A DNA stretch of 64,000 bases. It comes from Miscanthus floridulus. Its lineage: Eukaryota > Streptophyta > Magnoliopsida > Poales > Poaceae. Under the pieces are notes generated by a model. That model ran no database searches and was not told the origin of the DNA. It saw only the letters and a program-made list of their open reading frames with translations. Of the stretch, positions 19,208-29,765 are shown one piece after another (the first letter of the stretch is position 1; each line of letters begins with the position of its first letter). The translations under genes were made by a program, and so were the position numbers. Location: NCBI RefSeq assembly GCF_019320115.1, contig NC_089581.1, positions 68,242,485-68,306,484 of the forward strand, given 5' to 3'.

Positions 19208-21091
19208 CACTATTAGAGACGTCCTCTTTGCCGAGGGCTTCTAGGTTTGTCGAGGGCTAAATCTCGGGCACTCCGCAAAGGGGGTCTTTGCCGAGAGCTA
19301 GCCCCAGAAGCCCTCGGAAAAGTTAAGCCCTCGGCAAACAAATGGCCCTCGGCAAAATAAATCTTTGTCGAGGGCCTAGCCCTCGGCAAATTGGCCCTCG
19401 GCAAATATGGCCGGATGGGTCACGGCGGCCACTGGCGTTAGTCTTTGCCGAGTGCCCGCCGTCAGGCACTCGGTAAAGAGTTTTTATTTTTTTTAAATAT
19501 TCTTTACCGAGGGCCATTGGCCAGGCCCTCGGCAAAGACCCCCTTTGCCGAGGGCTAGGATAGGCCCTCGGCAAAGATTTTTTTTAGTTTTTTGAACCCA
19601 GTTTTTTTGTGGTGCTATAATACATTATTTAAATCTCAATTTTAAAATTTGGGCCAAATTTAACTTTTTTATATATTTCCCTAATTTATTTCTTTTTATT
19701 GATTTTTTTCGAATATTTCAAATTTGAACTGCAGGTGGATGGAATAATGCAATTTAGTGATTCAAAAAATATTATTCATGGTATTTGGTGTATGTTGAGT
19801 CCCTATCCATGAACTCGCATCAAATTTCGGGCATCTTCTTTACGTAACATGACGAGGAACTTATCAAAAAAGTGTTTTTAAATTATATAAAATCCATACA
19901 AAGTCCGAAAATCATGAAACTTGTCGAGGTGTCATGTTATCGCATGTGTAGGCTGTGGTAAAAATTTGAGAAGGTTTCGAGCAAGTTATGACGTCGGATG
20001 CCTAAAACCTAGACATCTCCACGTGTGTCTGGCATTCGTGCCGTTGTTTCTTGCAGGTTTTGGAAACCTCCCCGTGCAGGGGAGGTGCTGCCGAAATTTT
20101 CAGTTGAGTCTAATCTTTTTGTATTCCTAGATTACTAGATGCAATCTCTAAGTTCCAAAACTGTTTTCCCGGATTACTCACACATGCAATCTCTGCTCCT
20201 TTGTGCAGCCTCCGTCTACGGGTTCCAATCAATTTGGTAGTACGTCACCGGGTGATCCCGCCTTTCCTTCACCACCGTCTCATAGGCTACCTTGATGAGG
20301 ACTAGTGCTAGGTGATGTGGTTGGACTTTATTGTAATATTTGTGGTTTATGATTCTGACTTGTGCTTGGATTTCATGAACTTGTCGTAATAAACATGTGA
20401 ATGATGATGAACATGTGACTTGTCGTTGTAATATATTGTGATTTGTTCACAATTATGGTTGTGATATATTGTGAGAAAATGGGTTCTGTGTGATATATAT
20501 ATGTGATGGTTGATATATATATGTATATATATGAAATGCTTGTGTCGATGGAATGCAAAAAAACAAAAAAAAATTTAAATTTCTACCTCTTTGCCGAGGG
20601 CAATGACCAGGGCCCTCGACAAAGAAGGGTCCTTTGCCGAGGGCCTGCGTGAAAGCCCTCGACAAAGATTTTTCAAAAAAAAAGAATAATTCTTTGCCGA
20701 GGGCCGTCCCATTGCCCTCGGCAAAGATTTTTTGGAAAAATTCTGCACATTTCTTTGCCGAGGGCCATGGTTGGAGGCCCTCGGCAAAGATTTTTCAAAA
20801 AAAAAAGAATAATTCTTTGCTGAGGGTCCCTGGAGACGGCCCTCGACAATGACTCTGTCCTAGGCGCCGGCGCCGTGACAGCTGCTTTTCTTTGTCGAGT
20901 GCCGCTCCAGCCCTTGGCAAAGGCTTTGCCGAGTGCCCGATAAAGGGCCCTCGGCAAAGACCCTCTTCGCCGACTCAAAATTCCCTAAGAGCTCTTTGCC
21001 GAGGGCCGCCCTCGGCAAAGCCTTTGCCGAGGGTTAATAGGCCTTTGCCGAGGGCCTCAGGCCCTCGGTAAAGAGGCCGTCTCCAGTAGTG
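19208..21091. mobile_element. Non-autonomous CACTA element, TSD CTC
   Basis: Left end CACTATTAGAGACGTCCTCT. Right end, read inward, CACTACTGGAGACGGCCTCT. CTC flanks both sides (19205-19207 and 21092-21094). The 1,884-bp element has subterminal arrays of TTTGCCGAGGGC and GCCCTCGGCAAA at 19226-19580 and 20588-21075, usually as inverted pairs spaced by 10-30 bp. No TNP2 sequence is present. It would depend on a transposase in trans from a relative recognising this motif. Its termini resemble those of the large CACTA (CACTACyGGAGAC), but the internal motif differs (GCCGAGGGC versus ACCGAGTG). Confidence 0.9.
20209..20295 (+). pseudogene. Possible last exon of a lost CACTA gene
   Basis: After TTTGTGCAG there is an open 28-codon segment (PPSTGSNQFGSTSPGDPAFP, then SPPSHRLP) ending in TGA, followed by an AT-rich 3' region with TTGTAATATTTGTGG. 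Pro/Ser-rich tails of this kind end the second gene of grass CACTA elements. This may be what remains after internal deletion created the non-autonomous copy. The assignment is by composition and context only. Confidence 0.35.
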
Positions 21092-21109
21092 CTCTATGTG
21101 TACCACTTG

Positions 21110-21544
21110 ATGAAGAAGCATTCCAATTTGAGCCAAGAGTTTGCTTCTCCAATGGACGAAGATAAGGTGATGGTGGTAGTACCAACAATAGCCTCCAAGC
21201 CCTCCAGCAGCTCCAACGTAGAAAAGAAGTCTGCCAATAACTACGATGCAATCGAGAGCTTCTACTACTACAATGTGTTTGGCCCGTCTCGTGGCAAGAG
21301 GCGTTGCAGGAACCATCCAAATAAAGAAGAAGAGATGGAAGTGGAACCATCTAAATATGCTTCTCCTTCGAGTCATGCCAAAGTTGTGACCGAAGATGGT
21401 ACCAATAATGGGGCTACAACTTGCGATGATGATGCATGCAACAACAATAACTCTAGATGCGGCAACGTCAGCATGGAGAGGAGCAAAAGTCCATGGAAGC
21501 TCTGGAGGAAGCCAGTGAAGGTGCGGGCACTCATGTCACCATAA
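21110..21544 (+). CDS. Unrecognised ORF (144 codons)
   Basis: The ORF begins ATGAAGAAGCATTCC 19 bp after the second CACTA; the same frame is open upstream into the CACTA end. The product is hydrophilic. It has a Ser/Lys-rich start, a YYYYNVFGPSRGKRRCR segment (residues ~50-66), an acidic EEEMEVE stretch, an Asn/Asp/Cys-rich part (DDDACNNNNSRC) and a basic end (PWKLWRKPVKVRALMSP). I do not recognise a family. No signal peptide or membrane segment is visible. Because the CACTA interrupts it upstream, it may be the 3' exon of a disrupted gene; the upstream part would lie left of 19205. Codon use looks more gene-like than most frames here. Confidence 0.4.
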   Translation: MKKHSNLSQEFASPMDEDKVMVVVPTIASKPSSSSNVEKKSANNYDAIESFYYYNVFGPSRGKRRCRNHPNKEEEMEVEPSKYASPSSHAKVVTEDGTNNGATTCDDDACNNNNSRCGNVSMERSKSPWKLWRKPVKVRALMSP

Positions 21545-22390
21545 GCAAAAGCAACTAGGTGCTTGCACATCGGTGGCAGAAGATAAAGTTTGCTTTGTCT
21601 ATTTTAATTTGAGACTCTCGCTGCTCATCCCCCTACCGTTGTTGGTTTGGATTTGCTACAGGTTTGAAACTAGAATCCAAGATAGTACTGAAAGATCATC
21701 CATTAGATCTAATAGTCTATGGGCCTAGCGATTTGTTCTGTCTTACTCCAAGCATTGTATAGAGCCCAAAATCGAAATCAGTGTGTCCCCTAGATAAGAA
21801 CTTGCAAAAAAAAAAATTTGGTTGGCCTTTATTAAACACCATGCCATTCCTTGTGATCTAAATTGTCTAGCAAAAAGCTCCTTAGGTGATTCCGAAGGTG
21901 GCCACCAAATTTCGACCATCTAATATAAAGATGATATATATTTTGTGGTGGTTTAATGCCAAACAAAATAAACACAACACGTCATAGGAACCAAAATAAT
22001 AGCGATTAAAAAATATTAGATAGTTTAGACTTACTATATATATAGCAAGTCTTACTACCATTCTAATTTCTCTTAGTTGGACAATAAGTATTGACGACTA
22101 TATCTGAAACTAGTGTATCTGACAAGCTTTTACCCACCAAGGCTAAGGTATGAATTAGAGCTAGCTACCATAAGTTTGTTACTAATTGTTAATGGTAAAT
22201 TGGATATCTATCAAGTAGAGTGGGTTCCATGCAAGTGTGAACTTTGTAGTCATATACATAGACCCATTAACTTTTAGGTATAAGCTCCGCCTTCTGCCGA
22301 ACAATTTAGCCCATATAAACCCATCCCATCATTTCAAAAATGCCCAAGCCCATAGTAGCTTATAAACTGGGAAACAAGTGTTGTCATATA
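21545..22390. other. Intergenic AT-rich DNA
   Basis: The DNA downstream of the 21110 ORF could include its 3' UTR (to about 21760). Beyond that I see no coding, RNA or repeat feature. Confidence 0.4.
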
Positions 22391-22394
22391 CTTA

Positions 22395-22463
22395 CTTCCT
22401 CTCTCAAACAGAGTGTTATTCAGATTCATAGCAAAAATAATTTTTTTTTTGAGATGGAGAGAG
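22395..22463. mobile_element. Short Stowaway-like MITE remnant
   Basis: The left end CTTCCTCTCTCAAA and the right end, read inward, CTCTCTCCATCTCAAA are inverted repeats related to the Stowaway consensus. TA lies on both sides (22393-22394 and 22464-22465). The size of only 69 bp implies internal deletion. Confidence 0.4.
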
Positions 22464-22578
22464 TAGGCAACAGTATGATATTTTCTTAATAAACATGGTA
22501 TGAATGTTTTAACAGGTGAACTCTATGCTCTATGGTATTATAATGGGTACATGTATGGCCCTAGTCGGTGTTCCCATT

Positions 22579-22650
22579 ACAAGCACACAACCATTGTTTA
22601 TGGACTAGTATTCTTGAGGTTTTCAGTTGTGTCAATGGTTGTGTGCTTGT
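22579..22650. repeat. Perfect 18-bp inverted repeat (hairpin)
   Basis: ACAAGCACACAACCATTG at 22579-22596 is exactly reverse-complemented at 22633-22650, with a 36-bp loop. Neither flank continues the stem. It could be a cruciform-forming remnant of a small inverted-repeat element or a small-RNA hairpin. No promoter or known miRNA sequence was recognised. Confidence 0.7.
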
Positions 22651-22659
22651 CAAAGGAAA

Positions 22660-23690
22660 CAATCTTCTTTTAGTTCACTAGTGGCTCGAGCGCTCTCTTT
22701 TGTGTCACACATAGAATTAGAGACTAAACCTTATATGGCATAATTGAATCAGAGCAATACTAGCATATGAGTATAGCCACTATTCACTTAGCTATACAAA
22801 ATACAACGTCCTCTGTCATTGGGACCATTACTTCGTACACAGTTTGTTACAGTGGGCGACATATGCTGGCAACATGTGCATGGGCATGGTGAGCCGGCCG
22901 GACTCGTGTCCGACGGTGGCTAGAGATGCGAGGTGCCACGCCTGCAGAGCCGCAAGCCGGACAAGCCAAGCCAAGCCAACACAGTGCCCTTTCTTTCCGC
23001 CCCTTTCTACGGTGATGCAGCATAGTACGTGCCCTCATTCTGCCCCCCTTTACTATTTCTTGACGATTCTTGACGATGCATGATGCACCCGCCACCCCAA
23101 GTGCCCGTCTACGTCAGAATCATTTCCGGACTACGCACTGCAGCGCGCGGCCGCCGGCGTCCACGGTTCACCGCGGTCAGCACGGGCATCGATAGCGGAC
23201 GGCGTGCATTGTTGGGAGTTGGGAGAGCCCTGAAATGGATCGATCGGCAGCAGCAGTGTGCAGTGCCACCAGTGCTGCTGCTGCAGCAGCAATGTCATGC
23301 AATTGCGAAAATGCTCAGAGACAGAGAGTGAGAGTGCAGTAGTGATAAACGTAGTGCACAGTGTTTTCAGCGCATAGTGCGAGGTAGATAGATATATAGT
23401 ACTGTACCTGTCTCCATTAGGTTTCATGATCTTTTTCAGCCGCATTGGCACTGTTGAGTGTTGATTGGTGAGCAGCAGCCAGCGAACAGTAATAGTTGCT
23501 TCTGGACACAGTAACCGTAGCAGCACCCTTTCACTAGATCCTTCGCAATTCATCATCAGCATGTAATTAAATGAGCATGTTAACAGTTCATCAGCTCGCA
23601 CTTAATTAATAAGAAAGCAAAGTGTCGTCTCAAACTCTAAATGCTATTAGCATATTTCATTAAGCTTGTCTGTCACAGAAGAACACCGAC
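22660..23690. other. Intergenic DNA with GC-rich, CAG-repeat section
   Basis: 22840-23330 is GC-rich with CCGGCCGG and AAGCCAAGCCAAGCC repeats and a CAGCAGCAG / CTGCTGCTGCTGCAGCAGCA run (23250-23290). Frames on both strands (up to 156 codons, minus, 23601-23131) have no domain signature and conflict with one another. I support no gene here, though a decayed promoter or UTR is possible. Confidence 0.35.
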
Positions 23691-23699
23691 AAAAATGCA

Positions 23700-23998
23700 A
23701 CACACAAAAATATATTTAGCATAAGTATTACCGCTGTCTAGCAATGTAGGGCATATTTTTATAGAATGAAAAAGTCACAAAAATATATGAGCCATTTTCT
23801 CTCTTTTATCGTACTCTCAATTGTTAAAAAAAATCAATATCATTATAAAATAATTTTGAATATTACATTATTGATTCAACTTTTGTACATTTAGACATGC
23901 AAATAAATTAACTAATTGTGGGTCAAACTTACCAAGTTTGACTTTGTCAAAGTCAAAATACGCCCTACGTAGATGGAAAGAGGGAATATATTAAAATC
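23700..23998. mobile_element. Stowaway-like MITE, right end preserved
   Basis: The right part reads TTTGACTTTGTCAAAGTCAAA, ATACGCCCTACGTAGATGG, AAAGAGGGAATA, the usual end of grass Stowaway elements (consensus CTCCCTCCGT, inverted). The interior is AT-rich. The left terminus is too diverged to place. Confidence 0.5.
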
Positions 23999-24054
23999 AT
24001 AAATAAATAAATAATTTATGTTACACTCATCATCATTTATTTATTTATTTAAAA

Positions 24055-26012
24055 GTATGTTGTCCAAGAAGTGCAAGCTGAAGATGTTACGGAAGACAAC
24101 AAGGTTGTCACAATTTAGAAGACACTGGGTAGGCAAGGTCTCTCTAGTTGAAGCAAAGGGCGATTGATCCCGTTGAGCAGAGAAAATCAGCTAAGCCGGT
24201 TATGGCTAGGAAAATACTCATGATGTGCAAACTGCTCTGATTCATGCAAGGAAGATGGATAATCGATCATCAGTGGTTGATGTGAGCTATCGTGGCCTAC
24301 ATATGACCAATTGAGCTCTTTGCAATCAGGTCCAAAGGAGCAACACAAGAAACCGGCTAAGCCGGTTTTTGGAGGCCGACTAAGCCTATTTCCCTAGGAT
24401 TAGAGGGATCCTCCTTTGAAGCATGTCTACCAAGACGAGGAGAAAAAGTAGGATATACACAGCTGTTGGAGGTAAATAAAGGCCATGACAAGCACAAGGG
24501 TAAAAGGTCGAAGCTCAGTTTCGATGAACTTCTGGCTAAATACAAGAAGGAAGCAGAAGAAAATATTACTAATCATCCAAGAAAGGTTCAATCATCAAGA
24601 TCGCCTCTGGAGGGCAAGTCTCAAGAGTGGAATTGGCAAGAGAATAGATCTCATGCAACAACAACAGATTCTCTCCTTAGCAGCCAATTCCTATGTCATA
24701 TGGACCACGACCCATAAGTTTCATCTTTATTACTCATCTTGGGTCTGGTTTGATCAAGAGGCACATGTTCCACCATATTTTAGGCCATATTACATAGAGT
24801 ATGCAGCTCCTAAGCATTCAGAGAGATCATCATATTGCAAAGACAGTTTTGATCAAAATTAGTCCGGAGCTCAACCTAAGAAGAAAATGGTAAAACAAGT
24901 TTACCTTGTGAAAAGGGATGGCTGCAAAGATAAAAGTTCAGATCTAAATTCAGTTAATGAAATGCCGATTACATTGTTGAAAAATTCGTCTTTCTCTGAT
25001 GGCAAAGACATAAGTAAATCACCTGTTAGTATTCTAGATGCCAAATTTGAACAAAAGAAGGTGATAGTGCCCAAATTCAAGGAAGAATTATCATTGTGGA
25101 TGAGTTCATATGGCCTATAGTTTTCTATCACCTATTTATTTTGGCTATGCAAACTCTAGTGGATGAATTCATATGGCCAATACTTTGCTACCACCCTTAG
25201 TGTGAAAATATAGCTGATGAATGCTTGCAACCATCGTGTTATGAGAAGAGCCTCCGTGGAATTTACTTTGATGACTTTAAGACCCGGGCCACATGATATA
25301 CGTGTTTTAAATTTATCTCATGGATGTGATCATATGATTAATCAATTTGCCAAGAAGGCCAAGGTGTTGCTATATCATTATTTCTCACAATGGTGATGTT
25401 TGATATATTAAGTTGATGAAACTACCTTTGCACCATAATTCAAGCTGAATGTGAAGTTCTCTTATTCGACTTAGAATATTGCAATCCATGAAGAACATGT
25501 TGAAGCTTTGGTGATTCTTTACTAGTAATACAACAAGTCGCTGGTATGTTTTAGTGTTTTCGAGAATCACATAATGTATATCTTGACAAGTGCCTTGTCA
25601 TCATTGCATATTTTGCCAAATTCCGAATTTGGCATATTCAAAGGCATGCAAACAGTAAGGCTAACATATTGGCTCAACAAGCATTAGGCTTTGATGTCGG
25701 AGGACATCATATCAAAAAGATACCGATGGAAAAGGAAGAAAGTGTGTCAAATTGTACCCAAATTTGTTCCAATGAGCTTGTGGCCGATTTAGATGATTGG
25801 AGGACTCCCACTATGAATTATCTATGATCTAAGTGCCGAAGTTCATTAGAGTGTTCGGTGGAGTGCATTTAAATCTGTTTTGCACATGAGCTATATCAAA
25901 GAACCATTGTAGGCTTGTTGCTTAAGTGCTTGGATTTTGATCAAACAAAGGTTGTTGTGGGAGACATTCATGCCATCAAAGGGGTATTACTTCATGCTGG
26001 CTGCTACAGATT
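24055..26012 (+). pseudogene. Ty3/Gypsy polyprotein remnant (gag/pol pieces)
   Basis: Plus-strand fragments of a Gypsy polyprotein. A gag/pre-protease part is at about 24460-25117, with FDELLAKYKKEAEE, HVPPYFRPYYIEYAAP and QVYLVKRDGCKDKSSD. A long internal deletion follows. The RNase H end is at about 25550-25730, with VYLDKCLVIIAYF and HANSKANILAQQALGFDVGG. A connection to the integrase N-terminus is at 25800-26000, with LLLKCLDFDQTKVVVGDIH. Many stops and frameshifts are present, and no LTR belongs to it. It is cut at 26012 by the LTR of Copia element B. The reverse transcriptase core is absent. Confidence 0.75.
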
Positions 26013-26200
26013 TGAAAGGTCCTAATGGCTAGAGGGGGTGAATAGCCTATAAAAATTTCTACAACAACACTTAAGCCAAGTGGTTAGAAAATTATGAGGC
26101 AAAGCGAGTGTTGCGCTAGCCTACTCAAAATGCAAGCCTCCTATCTACAATTATAGTTATCTATGATCTCTATATCACACAAGAGACTAAGTCACTACCA

Positions 26201-26352
26201 CTTAGTTAGTGGCTCTCAAAGACTAACTAAAGAGCCTCACTAACCACTAGACAAGACATAAGATAGCTCACTTGGAGGTTCACTTGCTTAGTTAGTGGCT
26301 CTCAAAGACTAACTAAAGAGCCTCACTAACCACTAGACTAGACAAGACATAA
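26201..26352. repeat. 86-bp offset tandem duplication inside the B LTR
   Basis: CTTAGTTAGTGGCTCTCAAA and the next ~40 bp (to ACTAGACAAGACATAAG) occur at 26201 and again at 26287. Each copy can form an imperfect hairpin (GTTAGTGGCTCTC against GAGCCTCACTAAC). This duplication is absent from the related solo LTR at 27281. Confidence 0.8.
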
Positions 26353-27280
26353 GTTAGTGGCGCAAGAGAGATAATGAGTTATACCGTCATGGCAAGAGAT
26401 GATCAATCAATTACAATAAACACCAATAGAATCCTCAAAGACAACATGACACAATGATTTTTCTCTGAGGTTCACTTGCTTGCTGGCAAGCTAGTCCCTG
26501 TTGTGGTGATTCACTCACTTGGAGGTTCACACGCTAATAGGCATCACACGCCTAACCCACAACTGGGTGCCGCACAAGCAACACAAGATGAGGATCCACA
26601 AGCCATGAGCAATGCACTAGAGTACCTTTTGGCTCTCTGTTAGGGAAAGGTCAAGAACCCCTCACAATCACCACGATCGGAGCCAGAGACAAACACCTTC
26701 CTCTGCTCAATGATCCTCGCTACACCAAGCCATCTAGGTGGCGGCAACCACCAAGAGAAACAAGCGAATCCCGCAGCGAAACACAATCACCAAGTGCAAT
26801 GCACTTGGATTCACTCCCAATCTCACAAATATGATGAATCAAAGTTGGAGATGAGTTGAAGGGTTTTGACTTAGTTCACTAGGTAGCTATGTCAATGAAA
26901 ATGGCCAGGAGAGTAAGCTAGAGCTGGCCATGGGGCTTAAATAGAAGCTCCTCATGAAATAGAGCCGTTGGGTCACATAAGTGACCATTGGACTCACTTG
27001 GCATGGGCCATCGGACCGTCCGACGCTCGATACAACGCCCTACAGTGTCCACTTGCAAGCTTCCACACGTCCTAGTCCAACGAGCCGACCGTTGCCGCCA
27101 ACGGTCAAGCAGTCGCACACTGATTACCACGGTGGAACCCCCCAGGCCATCGGACCTGCCGTCGGACTCCACACAGGGAGGGTCTGACGCGGTCTAGTAA
27201 GGTCCCGAGAGGGTAAAAACCCTTGGACCCTGATTCAATGCACATCGTCAGACCCAAGCCATGATCCGACGGCGACACAT

Positions 27281-29129
27281 TGAAAGGTCCTAATATGGCT
27301 AGAGGGGGGGGTGAATAGCCTATTTAAAAATCTACAAATTAACTAGAGCAATTTGATTAGTATGACAAATAGCGTAATGCAAACTTGCTCTAGCTCTACA
27401 AGGGTTGCAAGCCACCTATCCAACAATTCTAGTTGCAATGATTACTTAGGCACACAAACTTGCTACTCCAAAGAGCTCAACTAGATGAATGTAAATAATA
27501 AAGCAAGCTCTCAATTCTAATTACACTAAAGAGCTTGTATCAACTAGTTTGCAAGAATATAAATAAGTAAGTAGGGTGATTATACCGCCGTGTAGGGGAT
27601 GAACCAATCACAAGATGAAGATCAAGCCAATCACCGGGAGAATGCAAATGACAAGAGACAACCGATTTTTCTCCCGAGGTTCACGTGCTTGCCAACACGC
27701 TAGTCCCCGTTGTGTCGACCAACACTTGGTGGTTTGGCGGCTAAGAGGTGTTTCACAAACCTCATCCACACGATAGGACACCGCAAGAACCGACCCACAA
27801 GTGAGGTAACTCAACGACACGAGCAATTTACTAGAGTTACCTTTCGGCGCTCCGCCGGGGAAGGTACAACTCCCCTCACAATCACCGAAGGCGGCCACGA
27901 ACAATCACCAACTCGTGCCGATCCTTCACCGCTGCTCCAACCATCTAGGTGGTGGCAACCACCAAGAGAAACAAGCGAAATCCGCAGCGCAACACGAATA
28001 CCAAGTGCCTCTAGATGCAATCACTCAAGCAATGCACTTGGATTCTCTCCCAATCTCACAATGATGATGGATCAATGATGGAGATGAGTGGGAGGGCTTT
28101 GGCTAAGCTCACAAGGATGCTATGTCAATAAAAATGTGCAAGAGTTATCCCTTGAGCCGGCCATGGGGCTATAAATAGAGCCCCCATCAAATAGAGCCGT
28201 TATACCCCTTCACTGGGCAAAAACGCGCTCTGACCGGACGCTCTGGTCATACTGACCGGACGCTGGCCCTCAGCGTCCGGTCGCCCGATGGACGCCACGC
28301 ATCACCTACTTCAAATGCTGTTCGTCAGATTTCAACGGCTACGAAGCTGACCAGACGCTTCGGTCAAAACTGACCGGACGTTGAAGCTCCAGCGTCCGGT
28401 CGTTTTCAGTAAGCTCCCCGAGGCATGTTTTTTCGACCGGACGTGTCCGGTCCACCTTGATCGGACGCAGACCAGCGTTCGGTGCTCAACCCTAGCGACT
28501 GTGCCGTCTGACAGCTCGACCGAACATAGCCCTTCAGCGTCCGGTCGCTGAGTGACCCAGCGTCCGGTCAGTAGACCGACGCCAGCATCATTTCGACCAA
28601 CTCCATTTCAACTCTAACTTCTTCACCCTTGCTCAAGTGTGCCAACCACCAAGAATTTTGCATCCGACGCAATAGAAAATAGACATTTCATTTTCCCAAA
28701 AGTGCCTTGTGCACATGTGTTAGCATATTTTCACAAATATTTTCAAGGGTGTTAGCACTCCACTAGATCCTAAATGCATATGCAATGAGTTAGAGCATCT
28801 AGTGGCACTTTGATAACCGCATTCCGATACGAGTTTCACTCCTCTTAATAGTATGGCTATCTATCCTAAATGTGATCACACTCACTAAGTGTCTTGATCA
28901 CTAAAACAAAATGGCTCCTACATTTTATACCTTTGCCTTGAGCCTTTTGTTTTTCTCTTTCTTTTTTTCCAAGTTCAAGCATTTGATCATCACCATGCTA
29001 TCACCATTGTCATGATCTTCGTCATTGCTTCATCACTTGGAGTAGTGCTACCTATCTCATAATCACTTTGATAAACTAGGTTAGCACTTAGGGTTTCATC
29101 AATTAACCAAAACCAAACTAGAGCTTTCA
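27281..29129 (-). mobile_element. Solo LTR of the same Copia family, TSD CACAT
   Basis: Runs TGAAAGGTCCTAATATGG...CTAGAGCTTTCA, 1,849 bp. CACAT is duplicated at 27276-27280 and 29130-29134. No internal domain is present, so the parent element was reduced by LTR-LTR recombination. Orientation is taken from the minus-strand TATA (TATTTATAGCCCC, about 28165) lying downstream of the ACCGGACGC motif cluster. Confidence 0.9.
28215..28575. promoter_or_regulatory. Cluster of ACCGGACGC motifs upstream of the LTR TATA box
   Basis: About a dozen copies of (G)ACCGGACGCT or its complement AGCGTCCGGTC, mostly 15-40 bp apart and in both orientations. Sirevirus LTRs are known for repeated CACCGGAC-type palindromic motifs upstream of the TATA box, and this cluster fits that position on the minus strand. 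A binding protein is not known to me. Confidence 0.7.
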
Positions 29130-29765
29130 CACATGTCGCGCCCACGCTCACTCACACACGTAGCACTGAATGAACAGTGCACTCGGTTGGTCAGACGCCC
29201 CAGCGAGCCCTAGTTCGTTGCCCCTGCGTGCACTCCTCTCAGTTAGGGTTAGCTGTCGGACTCTAATTAGCAGGGTCAAATGCTCCCAAAACCAAGGTTC
29301 GACGCCCCTATTCACTTTTTCTCAATCTCGATCACTCCTCCCTTGTGCATCTGAGCTAAGTCCAAGTATTCCAACACTTGTGTACGTGAGTTAGCAATAG
29401 TCTAAGCCAAATCCCATGGGTGTTAGCACTCACTAGAATCTAAATGCATACGCAATGAGTTAGAACATCTAGTGGCACTTTGATAACCGCATTTCGATAC
29501 GATTTTCACCCCTCTTAATAGTACGGCTATCTATCCTAAATGTGGTCACACCCGTTAAGTGTCTCGATCACCAAAACACAAAAGCTCCTATGGATATCAC
29601 CTTTACCTTGAGCTTTTTTTTTGTTTTTCTCTTCTTTTCCAAGCCTGAGCATCTTGATCATCACCATGGCCATCACCATCATCATAATCTTCACAATTCG
29701 CTCCACCACATGGAATGTGCTACCCTATCTTATGATCACTTAGAGTCAAAGGATTAGCACCTAGG

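Noticed and set aside
23315..23345. AGAGACAGAGAGTGAGAGTG resembling a miR156-like sequence
   Set aside because: It does not match the miR156 core and no foldback partner is nearby.
23131..23601. 156-codon minus ORF with CAG-repeat-encoded stretches
   Set aside because: Low-complexity Leu/Gln-rich composition, competing frame on the other strand, no recognisable domain.
26201..26352. Direct repeats considered as a CRISPR array or satellite
   Set aside because: Only two copies, contiguous inside an LTR of a plant element; no array structure.
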